Both the position numbers and the translations under genes were made by a program. A stretch of 64,000 nucleotides of DNA, taken from Aphrophora alni. Lineage: Eukaryota > Arthropoda > Insecta > Hemiptera > Aphrophoridae. The notes below the pieces were generated by a model. That model was not told the origin of the DNA. It saw only the letters and a list, made by a program, of their open reading frames with translations, and did not search any database. The DNA is taken from NCBI GenBank assembly GCA_963513935.1, contig OY740773.1, positions 97,449,291-97,513,290 of the forward strand. The letters run 5' to 3'. Positions 22,981 to 35,179 of the stretch are shown here, one piece after another. Every line of letters starts with the position of its first letter. The stretch's first letter is position 1.

Positions 22981-23838
22981 GGAATATTGGGGTTTTAAGG
23001 CTTTTTAGTATTTATTACATTCAAGTTTCATACATAAATAATACATCAAATGAAAGAGCAGCTCAAACAGTTTTTCCTACAAGTGTTCAAGTGAGCACCA
23101 TTGTCACACGGCACACATTGAGTGGATAGCCGAGTTCGTCCCTAACCTTGATCAGTGTGTCTGGAGTAACAACTGCTTCAATTCTGTTTCATCGGGTAGG
23201 TCAGCTGGTAACGGAGGCACATACACATGATCCTTTATGTCTACTTTGGTGAAATGTCGATTTGCCATTGAAGACGAGACGCGATCCAGAAAATCTTCAT
23301 CGTCATGCAGCAACATATTGTTTGCAAAGTTACCGTTGGCTTTAGAGCTTGTAACAACTGCAAACGATAAGGAGCATCTCCTTAAAACTCTCCACACAGA
23401 CGTCACTGTAGTTGCTAATTCACGACTGATTTCTTGCAACTATGCGCGAAAGACTCTCTCATTCTTTCAACACGATCTTCAGCCACTCTTGGTCGTCTCG
23501 TACTCTTCCCTTTGCAGCCGGTGACTTCAAACTGATGATACCGTCTAGGGATGTTATTATCACTTGGAGGATTACATTTGAATTTAATACGGAACGCACG
23601 TTGCACTGTAACTACAGATTCAGTTCTTGCAAACTGTAAAACAAAAAAAGCTTTCTGTTCACTAGTCGCCATCTTTGCTACTAATCCATTTTAACAGAAG
23701 AAACCGTGCATGCACACAGGTGTACCAACAAAACTTTTTTAGTTGCTCTTTCCTTTGATGTATTATTTATAATTGTAAGTTAAATGTAATAAATACTACA
23801 AAGCCTTAAAACTCCAATATTAATTTTGAAACACCCCA
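22981..23838 (-). mobile_element. Internally deleted mariner-like element with ~95-bp TIRs
   Basis: The minus strand encodes MATSEQKAFFVLQFARTE then SVVTVQRAFRIKF, CNPPSDNNIPRRYHQFEVTG, CKGKSTRRPRVAEDRVERMR (23672-23415). With a frameshift it continues ISRELATTVTSVWRVLRR...DEDFLDRVSSSMANRHFTKV, then directly KDHVYVPPLPADLPDETELK and, at 23160-23080, DTLIKVRDELGYPLNVCRVT. That is the N-terminus and the extreme C-terminus of an insect mariner-like (DUF4817-type) transposase, with the whole catalytic core missing between. The flanks are inverted repeats: 22981-23075 (AATATTGGGGTTTTAAGGCT...ATACATCAAATGAAAGAGCA) against 23733-23822. CACCCC at 23831 may mark the true outer end. It cannot make transposase but keeps ends that could be moved in trans. 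Confidence 0.88.
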
Positions 23839-23839
23839 T

Positions 23840-24310
23840 ATTAAAAATATTTGATATTATTATTCAAAAGTTGTGATAAATTACAAAATCTATGTCTCTA
23901 GAGTAGTTCATTTATTAAATTACAGTTATAACATAATAAGTTAGATGTATATTAAGCGTTCAATAAAAATGACAAACTATGTTGTAAAGTTTTGTATGAT
24001 AAAAGTGTTACCAACCTTGAAATAGAAATTGTTTGTTCGGGACAATAACAATCGCCTTTGGGTGTTAACATATTGTTAGTATATCAATACTTGATGTTTT
24101 TATAACAGCTTGGGCAATCTTTTATTAAATCGTGTATTTACTTTTGATTTCAAAATTAATTTGTTGAAGAATTGGGAAACACGTGTGGTATAACAAAAAC
24201 TCAGGATCCCGACTGACACTTCAAAAAAGTTGTGATCAAAAGGTTCAAAAAATGGTAAACTAAATAATTAAATCAAAACGTCTGCTCACCTTAACCTAGG
24301 AACACAGTTG
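23840..24310. other. No recognisable feature
   Basis: AT-rich sequence, no coding or structured element seen. Confidence 0.5.
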
Positions 24311-24314
24311 AGAT

Positions 24315-24540
24315 ATCTTCAGAATATGTGTATGTAACTGTATAGTCATTTTCAGAATATCTGCATGTAGCTGAAAACCATTTTCATAATACAGTATATG
24401 TACTTACCTATATAGCCTTTTTCAAAATATCCGTACATAGTGGTAAAGACATCGTCAGAATATCTGTAGGGCCTACGTAGCTGTAAAGTCATTTTCAGAA
24501 GATTTGTATGTAGCTCAAGCTATTTTCAGGATATCAGTTT
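24315..24540 (+). repeat. Degenerate minisatellite, ~33-39 bp unit
   Basis: About six units begin with variants of TTTTCAGAATATCTGTATG and continue with TAGCTGTAAAGTCA, at about 24316, 24350, 24382, 24419, 24452, 24492 and a partial at 24524. The variable spacing and many differences show an old array. Confidence 0.75.
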
Positions 24541-24734
24541 TTTTTAACAAATCCACTGTTTTTGTAGGACTAGGAACAACTGCAGTTTTCGGAACTCTAT
24601 TTAAGAACGTTTTGAAAAGTTCCACTTTAACCTTATATCTGATGTGAGTCATGATGTAACCCCTTCCTAACCGTCTTTCCTGTTCAGCTACTCTCTTACT
24701 GTCAAGAGCACTTAATGTCCTCAAGCTTAGTTTT

Positions 24735-25300
24735 CAATTCAGTTGTACCATTCATCATCATCACGGTGGAAGCTACAAGTTTGATCGGGTTCTAACCTGC
24801 CACGAACTTTCCGTCTGTTGCAGCCGTCCTCCAGTTACGTCGTCTAGTCCTTCCTCAATCTCGTTCCACACACTCTTACCATCTCAGCTTTGGTCTTCCT
24901 ACTTTTCTTTTACCATCTGGGTTGGGCCGTCCAAGTCTAAACGTTTGAATTATTGTCACCTCCTGCAATAATGTGTTTGAATTATTCGTTGTATCTCTTT
25001 ATCCACTATTGGCCTGTATATTCAATAATTCTTTCTCAACTACTCCTAATACATGTTCACTGCTCAGAACTCATGTTTGTGGTGCATACAAGACCACTGG
25101 TTTAATTAATATTTTGTTGAAAGTTATCTTTGTTTCTTTAAACAGCAACTTAGGGCTTAATTTTCTTTGCAACTCAGAGACTTTTTTAAGAAATCCTTCG
25201 TATATCCTCCTTCACGACATTTTCGTTTGTTACCTATGATGACCAAAATCGTTATACTTGTCGCTTCTATTCCTTCAAGCTCACAACCATATTCTTTTAA
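24735..25300 (-). pseudogene. LINE relic: endonuclease-reverse transcriptase C-terminus
   Basis: Minus strand, with stops and frameshifts: KLLFKETKITFNKILIKPVV then LYAPQTWVLSSEH (about 25160-25060), then VVEKELLNIQANSG, and after a gap GKRKVGRPKLRW, ECVERD, NWRTAATDRKV (24920-24790). The first part matches the region K-KLYKTLIRPVVTYGAETW of the insect 'endonuclease-reverse transcriptase' group. The second matches its closing motif GRP-LRW-D-VE-DL....NWR..A.DR..W. The polymerase active site is not present. Multiple stops make it clearly non-functional. It is a different LINE group from the RNase H-bearing relics at 19.4, 43, 49 and 51.5 kb. Confidence 0.85.
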
Positions 25301-27950
25301 TTGTAAAGAATTGAAATTTTAGGACTTATGGACTCTATGCCTTGTAAATTTTAATAAGTTTATACTTTTAATTTATTAAAACTTAATCACTATTTGTGTA
25401 ATCTGTAATTGATTAAATATTTTTCATATCAGAGATTGTTAAAAATAATTCAAGGACTTTTTTTATTTCAAACTATTGTGTAAAGCCTTTTAAATTTTAA
25501 GTCTTTATTATTATAGTAGGCTGTAATTGTTTTCCCTGTTTCAGTATTGTGTTATTTAGTATAATAGATTATCTACAGTATCAATTCCTATATATAAGGC
25601 CAGTATTTCATTCCAGATATGTTTTCAAATATCAATTTATCAAATTAGGATAGAAGTACAAAAACATCCAGGAGTGAAATCTAACCGGGGGAATCCTCCT
25701 TCGTAATAACATTTCAACAAACACGAAATAATTAAAAAATCTCATATGGTGTTAATATCAAAACATATTTATTATTGTTATTGTTTGGATACCATAGAGT
25801 AAAACTGTTTTTAGATATTTTGTTCAATTTTTTTATTTAATGTTTTTTAACGAGTATTTTTCCAGATATAGCTGTTTCAAAAATGCAAAACGGGGAATGG
25901 GCATTTAAAAAGTTGTCACAAAATTTGGAGAAAAAAAACTTCGAAATGGTGTAAATTAAATTAATCTTTCCTCTATGACTTTTCGGGATTTTTTTTTTCT
26001 GAAAAAAGGAAAACATTTTAAATTGCCAAAAACTTTAAAGGTGAAAAACATGTGACAAAATGTTCTAAAAATCTGAACAAATGAAAATATTGATATAATT
26101 CAACATTTCGAATATAATACATGCACATTATTTTTAAATAAATTAAATTATATATAAATAAAATTGCAGTATTTTTAGCATTCATAAAATAATGAATTTA
26201 TTTTTTCCTGAAAAAAATGCATTAACTAAACTTCAAGTAAAAAAAGTTGATCTTGTATTTTTTTTTTCTTTTCTTCTTTTTTTTTTATTTTCAAAAGGCC
26301 TCTGTAAATGTGTTTTTAAATATAACCAACTAAAAAATATCGGTCAAACTATACAGTTAACCAAGTATTTTTTTCACTTTGATATGTAAACAATTTTATT
26401 GTTTATAACAATAATAAAAATTTGATTTTCGAATTTTTTTCGCATTTTGTCTAAACATGAAAGATTTCCATTTTTATTTTATTTCACTTCTGGAGATTTT
26501 TAAAGTTAGGACAACAACCAGTGAAATAATGATTTAATTATAAATAACAGATTTATTTTGTAAGTATGCGAAAACTGTTATCATATAAAAACACTCTTCA
26601 TATACTAAGCTACACATATACCTGCATCATATTTACGATTTTTATTTTTATTTTGCTTCCATAAGTGTTGCTGTTTTTAAGCTAATGGAACTTGTCAAAC
26701 TATGATAAAAACCTCTTTTAGATACAAGAAAAGCTATTAAAAAATATTAGAAAAACAAAAATAGATCTGATAAAATGTTATTTTCAATCCAACTTTATAA
26801 AAGAATGTTTTCTAAAAGTTGTTAGTAAAGCTTTTACTTTATGAGGCTTAAGGTAAGTAGTGTAATAACCAAGGCTTACTGGAACGTCTTTTCAAGTTTT
26901 AGTATTTAAATATTCGTTGAAACATGCGTATAATTTTTGATTGGTTTTCATGTGTGTATGAAAGAAAGAAATCTATCAAACGTATTTTAAATGACATAAC
27001 TCTATACCAAAATTTCAGGCTAAAAACTTTAAATATCACCTGGAATAAAAAATGTTCCATGCAAAATTTTCTTATTTTGTAAATGTAGATTCCGTTTCTT
27101 CGAACAAAAAAATAGTTTCATATTAAAAAAAAACATAAAAACTCACTCAAATACAAAATTTGACAATGGGGAGATGACTTGTTCATAGGAGAGCAGAGCT
27201 TATGGATCTATAGGATGATGACTTGGAGGCACACATCATCTTCCAGGACCGCAATAAGCCTCAATGGCTGAAGTGCCTTGGGTAACAAGGACTGCCCGAA
27301 GTGAATTGAATTGCATTACTCAGTAGTGTTCCTAAATTTACATAACTCTATAATCCACATAGTAGTAAGATTAATTTACAAAAAGGGTTTCTAACTATAG
27401 CAATTTTCTACTTGTGTACGTTTTTTATCTAATAAACATTGTAATAGGTGAATAGGCAAACTTAGAACTAAAATGGGAACATACCTTATGACGTTTCCAT
27501 GTGAATGAAAGATAGTCTTTGCAACTAAAGAGATCCAAAACACTTGAATGAAATGATTGACATTCGATTTTTAAAACAATTTTTATAATAATACTGTACT
27601 GTGTAACCACACGAAACTATATAAATCTGTAAGCAAACATTCTTTTAGAATACATAGAAATAATGGTGGACATTTTAATCAGTCCCAGTAGTTTTTACGA
27701 AAAATAAATTATTATAAATTCAGCCAAATCATTTAATCTTCACAGGAATCATCGTTAATCAACTTTGCCGCACTATATATAAAATATTGAATTACAGGTT
27801 ATGTGTTTAAATTAATTAATGAAGGATAGTTGCAAATAATACTGTACCTTCGTAAATTTACCATAATTTGTAGATGAAACCGTACATGGTTCAAGAGTAT
27901 GAATCGGTTTTCTTTATCGAGTGACTACAACAATTGGTTTTATATACTAA
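25301..27950. other. 2.6 kb of AT-rich DNA without recognised genes
   Basis: Homopolymer-rich, with ORFs under 70 codons and no family motifs. A small GC-richer island at 27165-27310 (GGATGATGACTTGGAGGCAC, CCAGGACCGCAATAAGCC) could be part of an unrecognised repeat, but I cannot match it to anything else in the window. Confidence 0.5.
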
Positions 27951-28110
27951 ATAGATAAACCTTCTCCATGGTATTGTTTGAAGCTCAGAAATTAGAGTTA
28001 CCAGTACTACCATCTAATGGCTCATTTCTGGTAACTGCAAGAATTAGTGTGCTCATTGACTGCTTCGGCTCCTCTACTAAGGCATTCTAACTTTGTGGTG
28101 GAAAACTAGA
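27950..28110 (+). repeat. Single diverged relative of the 1-2420 satellite
   Basis: CTTCTCCATGGTATTGTTTG, AAGCTCAGAAATTAGAG, TCATTTCTGGTAACTGCAAG, GCTCCTCTACTAAGGCATTC follow the same order as TTCTCCATGGTAATGATTTG, AAGCAGGCTCTAGTG, CCACTTCTGGTAACGTCAAG, AAGTCCTCCACTAACCCATT in the satellite. TACTAAATAGAT directly upstream is shared with the relative at 5.03 kb but is not in the array. This is a solitary copy, not tandem. Confidence 0.7.
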
Positions 28111-29035
28111 CAGAGAAGTCTAAGTAATTCAAGAAATTGATTGCAGTTAATTGTACAGTGAAAATAAATAAGAAATTAAGTGCGAAATATTTGTTCATAC
28201 TTTTAAACATGTGATAGCAAGTTTCATCAATATAAACGAAACAACAATTTGTTTTTTTAATCTGAGTTTTTTTCTATAAGCTATGCTTCTTATTTGAGAA
28301 AGTCGTATAACTTTACCAACCTTTTTGAAAAATTTGTAAATAATTTTTTAAATAATTTTTTGGGAGTTTAACATACCAAAATTTTAAAATAGGACTTCTT
28401 GGTGGAGAACTAGATAATTATAGAATGTTAATGGTTAATGATGATTTGTTTTGGTTTTGTAGAGGATATATCCGGACATCCTCCGATTTATTTACAAACT
28501 TTAATCTTAGATTGGTCTGAAACTAAATTTATCAAGTTTATTTTCTTTTCCAAAATGTGAAATCTTAACAACAAAATTTGAATACGGGAACATGTCCTTG
28601 AACTTTAAAAAACTATACAGCTTGATAATTTTATTATTGGCTTACCTTTTTATGTTACGCCATGTAAGAAAAAATTGTGTATTTAAATTAATGAGCTTGT
28701 CATATTTAAATATTTTGTACAAAACCAATACTGTATTAATGAATTTGATTAGGCATTTCTTTTAACGAAAGTTGTATCAACAAAGATCGAAAATGTGTTC
28801 CATTTCAATTTTTGATGTTTAGATTGCTAAGTACACCTAAAGTATACACTGAATGCTTTTATAAACTATTTCTATCTCAGATTTTAAAAATAAATTTGTT
28901 TTAATGTTATTTTGAAAAAAATATACAGTACAATAGAAGTTTTTTAGCTGCACAAACTTTTATTCCTATGGTCAAAATAGTATTCTTTCTAAAAACATAA
29001 CACCCTACAGCTATACTATGCTATACGAATCAAGT
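28111..29035. other. No recognisable feature
   Basis: AT-rich sequence with no supported coding or repeat element. Confidence 0.5.
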
Positions 29036-29039
29036 CTAT

Positions 29040-29150
29040 TCAGTAATAGCAAATAGGAGAGCAAGAGTAGCACGTTGTTATCAATTCCAACAGTCATGAG
29101 GTTAATCCCCGAGCGAGGCTATCGACGTCTTGCAATGCTGATAGAATTTC
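29040..29150 (+). mobile_element. Possible tRNA-derived SINE head
   Basis: TAGCAAATAGGAGAGCAAGAG resembles a pol III A box, and about 45 bases later GAGGTTAATCCCCGAGCGAG resembles a B box (GGTTCGATCCC form) with one to two changes. The sequence is GC-richer than its flanks. The anticodon arm does not fold convincingly, so it is not a functional tRNA. Confidence 0.4.
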
Positions 29151-30590
29151 TTAAATAAGTAGTTTTATTGTGTTAACATAGTTTTTTTAGAAGTAAAATG
29201 ATAGTTTTTGTTTCAATAAATTTAAACATACAGGTCTAACTGATAAAGGTACTGAGATATTTATTTTTTTGCTTTAACAGTAATTATTATTTCCCCTGTA
29301 ACAAAGTAATAATCCAGAAAAAAAAAATTGTTTTTATTTGAAGTTTTTTTGCAATTTAAGGGGAAATATTTCTATTACATTTATTTCTTTAGTCGGAAAA
29401 ATATTATTTTCTTTGAGAAATTTCTGATTCCCCCCCCATTATATACTCTTTGCAAATATTATAAATGCAGTATCTATGATTTTTCCGATCGTTCTAAATA
29501 AAAGTAACTGCACTGTGCCAAGCGTTGTCACAATAGAGTTGGTAAACCCGCACTGTGCCTATTGGTTTCTTCAAGGTCAGAATGTCTACTGGCTCTTCCC
29601 TAGATTTGACTCGTGGCGGCTTGTATACATCATTATAAGCTACAGGCAGAGATTTGTTACATTATTTCAAATTAAATTTAAGAAGGAAAAGATTAATGAT
29701 ATGTTCCGGCGATATTTTTGACAGCTGTGTATAATTCGAGGTTTGAAGGGGAAGTAGTTATTTTTCAATGCTATTCGTACAACTATAGCTCTGCAAAAAA
29801 CTAAAGAACAAGTCTGTGCGCATAACCAATCCCCCCACTCTATGTTCTACCTCCTGATCTTTAATACAGCTTCACTTGTCCAGTGTGTTGGAGGGAGCTT
29901 CTTCATACACTTCTTTTGTTTGATTTAGAGTTATAAACTGACTCTATTGTATGCATTTTATTGGTCTGTGATTCGATTTTTCGCTTCATTTATAAATTGC
30001 CTCGATTTATTTTATTTGTTTTAATAATTACACAACAATTTGTATTTCTATAATATTTTAATAAGAATTTTATTATTTTTTTTAAGATGCTTTGAATATG
30101 TGAGACAATTCCATAAAGCTTGAAAGATAAGATATTAAAATTTAACTTAATTAAAACAACTTCCATAAAAACAAAGTAAAAATTGGGGATTTTAAACGCA
30201 TATTAAATCATAGCTATTTAGATTTTATTGCTTTCCATATTGTTAGAATATAGTAAAGATTAAAGTTAAAACCCTATTAATATTGTTTTAAACAATAAGT
30301 TAGTAATAATAGAATAGATGGAAACAATGAGTAAAACATGATAGTCTTAAAGACCTTGTGCAGTAAGTGTTATGTTTGATGTGTGTTAGGTTATGTTCCT
30401 GTCTATATTAATATGGCCAGTTCATAGAAGATTCTGTACTTAGAGATACTTTGATGTTTTCGCATAATTTTAATATTGTAATATTAGATTTAATATGATT
30501 AAAAAAATACATGTTATCTCTTAGCATTGTTTTTATTTGTTTTATCCTGAATATAAATATCCTTTTCAACTTTTTAGCTTTGGTTTTTGG
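29151..30590. other. No gene recognised
   Basis: AT-rich. An 81-codon + frame at 29476-29721 is somewhat GC-richer (repeated CGCACTGTGCC / GCACTGTGCC at 29509 and 29550) but matches no family I know. I leave it uncalled. Confidence 0.45.
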
Positions 30591-30599
30591 CTAGAACCG

Positions 30600-31125
30600 T
30601 ATTGTCTGTATACAGTAACTTGGCGTCTGAACCCTTGGCTACCTGCGAGCGGCCGGAACCGACCCCCTCGCTCCCTTCCTAACCCACTTGTTTCAGTGAT
30701 GAGTCACCTACTAGCGTTAACACTGCACTGTTTAACTTTTTTATGGGAGACACAATTTTAAATTTTTTTCTGCATAGTTAAAATGTTTAGGAAAATATAA
30801 GCAAATACCAAACACGACACTATTCCATTTGTAAAAGCCGCCAGTAGAAAGCTCTTTACACAGCTACTATTTGCATAATCACGTACTTATTATTAACATG
30901 TTTACGTACTATTTACATGCATTTGTGTCGTGTTTGGTATCAATTTGCTTATAATTTCCTAAACATTTTAACTATGCTGAAAAAAAAATTGTGTCTCCCA
31001 TAAAAAAGATAAACAGTGCAGTGTTAACGCTAGTAGGTGACTCATCACTGAAACAGCTGGGTGAGGAAGGAAGCTAGGGGGTGACGGTCCGTGTCCAGAC
31101 GCCAAGTTACTGTATACAGATAATA
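30600..31125. mobile_element. Fold-back element with ~200-bp inverted arms
   Basis: The left arm (30600-30820) starts TATTGTCTGTATACAGTAAC and the right arm (30925-31125) ends GTTACTGTATACAGATAATA. The arms match along their length: TTGGCGTCTG, CTTCCT-ACCCA, TGATGAGTCACCTACTAGCG, AACACTGCACTGTTTA, ATGGGAGACACAATTT, AAAATGTTTAGGAAA-TATAAGC and ACCAAACACGACAC. Divergence is concentrated in a GC-rich block (30645-30690). The 104-bp loop (30821-30924) is unrelated. There is no coding potential: frames on each arm are mirror images of each other. I cannot assign a superfamily. Confidence 0.88.
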
Positions 31126-31272
31126 GGTTATGGACTAAAGTCTGAAACAAAATGAAGGCTTTAATTTCAATTCTAATTAGATGGAGCAGTTTGTGCACTC
31201 GGACAATCTGTGTGAAAGTTGGATATAATGAATTCTAAAACTATATAAACTTTATGCCGAAACAACTTAATA

Positions 31273-31498
31273 GACTCTCAGGAACTCACTATAGTGAGTA
31301 CGAGTTTGCAAAAAAAACCTGAAAGACCCTTTTCATGTAGTCTTGTGTTAGATCCCTATCTTTCGCATCAGGTTTCTTTTGACCAAACCTTGTTCTCCTC
31401 CGACCCTGACACTATTATAGTATTCGATGACTAGATGTCTTTATTTTATATTTTTTTACGAACGAGTGGTTTTCACCTTTAAACAAGAAGGAAAAATA
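31273..31498 (+). mobile_element. SINE-like family A, copy 5
   Basis: Starts with the perfect palindrome CTCACTATAGTGAG, then GTCTTGTGTTAGATCCCTATC, TTGACCAAACCTTGTTCTCC, CCGACCCTGACACTATTATA, and ends TGGTTTTCACCTTTAAACAAG then AAGGAAAAA. The GGCAATCCC box is damaged (GAGTTTGCAAAAAAAACC). Confidence 0.85.
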
Positions 31499-32385
31499 TA
31501 ACAACAGAATCACTAGGTGGAGTTGGAGAAGAAGAGTTTCTGTGTTTCCATTTAGAAATCCTGCAGGAGGTTGTTGGCGTCCCTCGTGATACTATAGTCA
31601 TAAAGGGTTGTTACATTTAAACACCTTCCCTTTATATACACACATCTAATCTTTACACACAAGGGATACGTCTAAACTTTACATCCTCAATTGGTGATTT
31701 TTTTTTTACCGTGCAGTCGTACCGCATGGGAGTACTTACCAGACCAAAATTTGATAACCTGTTGAGAGCCTGCTTTACCGAAGACGTATGCGTGGTTTCT
31801 GTTCAGTAGCGACTTCAATCACGTAGATGGAAGAGTTTCATTGCGAGTTTGGATTGATGCTCAACTAAGGAGGATATTATGTAACCCAGAATAATTATGG
31901 GAAATGAAGTTGTATTCTCAGAGTTTCATCTGCAACCGCTTCATATTATGTGCTGGTCAATTCTATAACTATCAACTAGTTGACACTTAAAAAGGATCTG
32001 CTTGTACTTATATGATTAGACTGGATAAATACAATAATGGAATCTATCGACTTGTTTTATATTTATTATGACCGTTTTAGAGCCTTATATAATCGTTAAT
32101 TTCAATATGACGAAACTAATATGACAGCCACGTATTAAAATTTTGTAATAAATGTACTAATTTGAAGTTTAAAACGATACTATATGAGTGGTTTGGTTTT
32201 TGTGAACATTTTAGAAATACGATTTGAACGGGGGGGGGTAGAAGAGAGAATTATACACAAATGATTAGACATCCAAATAATTTTAAATAGAATTTGTTTA
32301 TTATTACAATCTTAATCTATAGATTAAATAAGTAATACATATAACATAAAATAACATGTATTAAACCTAGATATTAACTTAGTCC
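31499..32385. other. No gene recognised
   Basis: Mixed composition with a less AT-rich stretch at 31690-31830. No open frame of useful length or recognisable motif. A run of ten G residues lies at about 32230. Confidence 0.45.
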
Positions 32386-32389
32386 TGCG

Positions 32390-32930
32390 GTTTATGACGC
32401 TTAAGTCGTCTTTTGTCATATTCCACGTCTAAAAGTTGGATAGCTTCCACGTTCACATGTCGATGAAGTCTCTTTTCATGGTGAGAAGCGCAGTCTTGAA
32501 TTACCTCATACACACTTTTTCATTTGTAATTGTACGAATAATACGATTTTGTATTCGTTGTATAATTAGTTGATTTGAGGGTTTCGTACATCCCCATAAT
32601 TCTGCACCATAAGTTCAAATAGGTCTAATAATTGAGATATACAATAATCACTTGTGATACAAAAACCAATTGGGATTTTCGTCCAATCAACCAATACAGA
32701 TCGCGCAGTTTTTGTTTTATTTGGTCTGCTTTCATACATACATGATGCTTCCAAGTAAGACGTTCATCAAGATGCATTCCAAGATATTTAGCAGATTTAC
32801 TCTGTGGGATTAGTTTGTTATTAAGATAAACTCCAAAGCCTGGATCTATGTGCCGCAATGAGAATGTCACTTGAGAAGATTTTAGAATAGAAATATGTTG
32901 GAGTTTTCATTTAAAACGATCTATGAATAC
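32390..32930 (-). pseudogene. Jockey-like LINE relic, reverse transcriptase C-terminus
   Basis: Minus strand 32870-32625 reads MTFSLRHIDPGFGVYLNNK, LIPQSKSAKYLGMHLDERLT, WKHHVCMKADQIKQKLRDLY, WLIGRKSQL, the thumb/connection segment of jockey-type reverse transcriptases (form: IP....AKYLG-HLD-RLTW..H). After frameshifts, 32460-32395 reads HVNVEAIQLLDVEYDKRRL then KRHKPQD before the stop, the typical end of this ORF. About 130 codons between are damaged. The 5' part including the YADD site is missing. Non-functional. Confidence 0.87.
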
Positions 32931-35100
32931 AGGCATGTCTAGGCACTCCCGCATATACGTAATAGTGTGTGTGGAATCCTTTACTTATGGCTAGTTTACT
33001 AAGTTATGGTCCTTTGTTTGATATTCGCACGTTGTTCCAGTCAGAGCGAGGAATTCGCAACATATTCTATTCTCACTAAGTTGGCCTGTTGATAGTACAA
33101 ATACAATTACAAATATATTAATTAGTTTTTAAATATCCCACGTGTTCTGTCATTAATGAAAAGAAATCTATAAAACATAAAATGGAGAATTTATCCTCTC
33201 CCTCCTTCATTAAACAGTAGCGATTCCTCCACTCATTCTACACTTAAACTGTTTAAAAACCTTGCACAAACTTTCTCGCTTACCGATCCTCAAAACCAAC
33301 CAAAACTATTTGTCACCAAAAGTGTAAATTCAGGAAGTTTTCAATCAAAAAGTGAACCACGTATCAACAAAAATATCCAGGGGAGACCATAGTTTGATGT
33401 TACAGGAGCAAGTTATTTCACTTAGTTTCTTTGCTCTCCCTTATACAGCAGCACCTTATTTTGTGCAGTTACAACAGATGTCCGTCTATTCTGGTTAAAA
33501 CTTGGCCTTTTAATCCAGACAGTGATTTTCTCCCGACGTTTTTGGCAGATCTTCCTGAAGAAAGTCCTGATAAACCTCCAGCACTGCAAGGCTTAACATC
33601 GGCAGGTGAGAGATCACTGAGCGTGCACAAAGTTCATTAAGCTGTCACCTGTTATTTACAAAATAATAAAGAGCAGTTTAAAGTGACGATAGTTATCTTT
33701 GCAAAGAGAATGAAAACTTGACGCATTTCAGTCGTACAAACATGGAATACGACTTTTCTCAAAAGATTTCTACACCGAGTAATGTGTAACTTGATAAAAT
33801 CTTAATTTACTTCAAGAATGAGTTGTTTTTCCACTCCAGTAAAAAAGTTTAGTCGTAGCAAATAAAAACACTGCGTTGTTAAAATGTATAAAACATATCT
33901 AAATGATGAAAATTGTGTTTTTTACAAAATACTATATTCATAGCATCATTTCCATACCTAACCTAACCTAACTTAACATATTCTTTCTTCACATCTATTC
34001 TTTTCCTCCTCGATACTTGGAGTAATGTGGCTGGTACATCTGAATTACTATTTAAAACTTAATAAACTCTTGATTGGCTTCAAGATCAGCAACCTGAAAG
34101 TAACAAAGTTCTTGTAGAATATGTGATTTAAAAAGACTACTGCACAATCTATTCTCAAGCGTATTTATTATTATTTCGAAAATAAATTATAATTCTCATA
34201 TATATAATCTTTTTTTATTGCAAATATTTGAAAAGGAAAACGAAATTGACAAATTCTTCGCTTTGCAGTAGATAGCTCCAATCCATCAAGGTTTAGTGTA
34301 GGAAGGAAAATAAATCCAGTATTCAAGCCTCATCCTTTCCCTCTTATCCTTAAATCAAGAATACGAAATGATTCATCAAGTGAGTGTCTGTATTTTGAAC
34401 AATAACTGAAAATTGGGAATCTCTTTTCACTTTAAAAGAGACTATCTTTAGTCATTTCACTTTACAACCATTTTCCGATGAGTAAAATTTTTAATCAATT
34501 GCTTCGTATAGTAAAAGTCTTCTGGTCTCACTTCCGTAATATTAAAAGGAAACATTTATTAAGATTTTTAATTTAATATTATTCCTATGGGCGATAAATT
34601 CAAAATGGCGTAGAGTCGACGTTACAGCGTTTGAGTTTTAATCCCATAACTATTCGTTAAATTTGAACTTTAACAGTTTTGAGTAATATGCTACTGGCGC
34701 AGAAATTCCTTAGCGAAATAAATATTAGATTTTCTCACATTAGCAATAAGCCATATAAACTGTTCTGTTTCCCGAAATGCAATCAATCAATCACAACACA
34801 ATGTGACTTCCTGCAAATAAAGTAAGCACTATATAAGTAACCTAAAAATAAGTTAAATCAGCTGTTATAAATTCTCCAACAAAATAAAACTTATTTGAAC
34901 ATTTATAACAGCTGTTTCAAATTATTTTCGTTATGAAACATGTCATCTACTCATAACTGGCATGTTATTTACATGACAAATTTATTACAAAATAAGTGAT
35001 TTGAAGAAAAATAAATAATTGTCAACAAATTTTCAGTCTGTGTAATTTTTCACCTCAATCATTAAAATCTGTACTCTAATTAAGGATAAAATTCCTTAGT
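32931..35100. other. No gene recognised
   Basis: AT-rich. A short interstitial telomere-like run (CCTAACCTAACCTAAC) is at 33957-33973. A 14-bp inverted repeat, CAGCTGTTATAAAT / ATTTATAACAGCTG, lies at 34860-34873 and about 34900-34913. The 69-codon + frame at 33431-33640 matches nothing I know. Confidence 0.45.
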
Positions 35101-35179
35101 GAATTAAATACAAGATATGAGTATAAATACATCATTTATCCATCTTCGCAATTCTTTCGTCGTGTTTCTCACTACAGCT

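Noticed and set aside
30537..31198. Two similar frames sharing SVMSHLLALTLHCL on opposite strands
   Set aside because: They are mirror images produced by the arms of a fold-back element, not a gene pair.
33431..33640. 69-codon + frame with FLADLPEESPDKPP as a possible exon
   Set aside because: No recognised domain, no clear splice signals and no support from a second frame or neighbour.
34860..34913. 14-bp inverted repeat CAGCTGTTATAAAT as a regulatory site
   Set aside because: Short, with a 26-bp gap; expected occasionally in AT-rich DNA and no gene is nearby.
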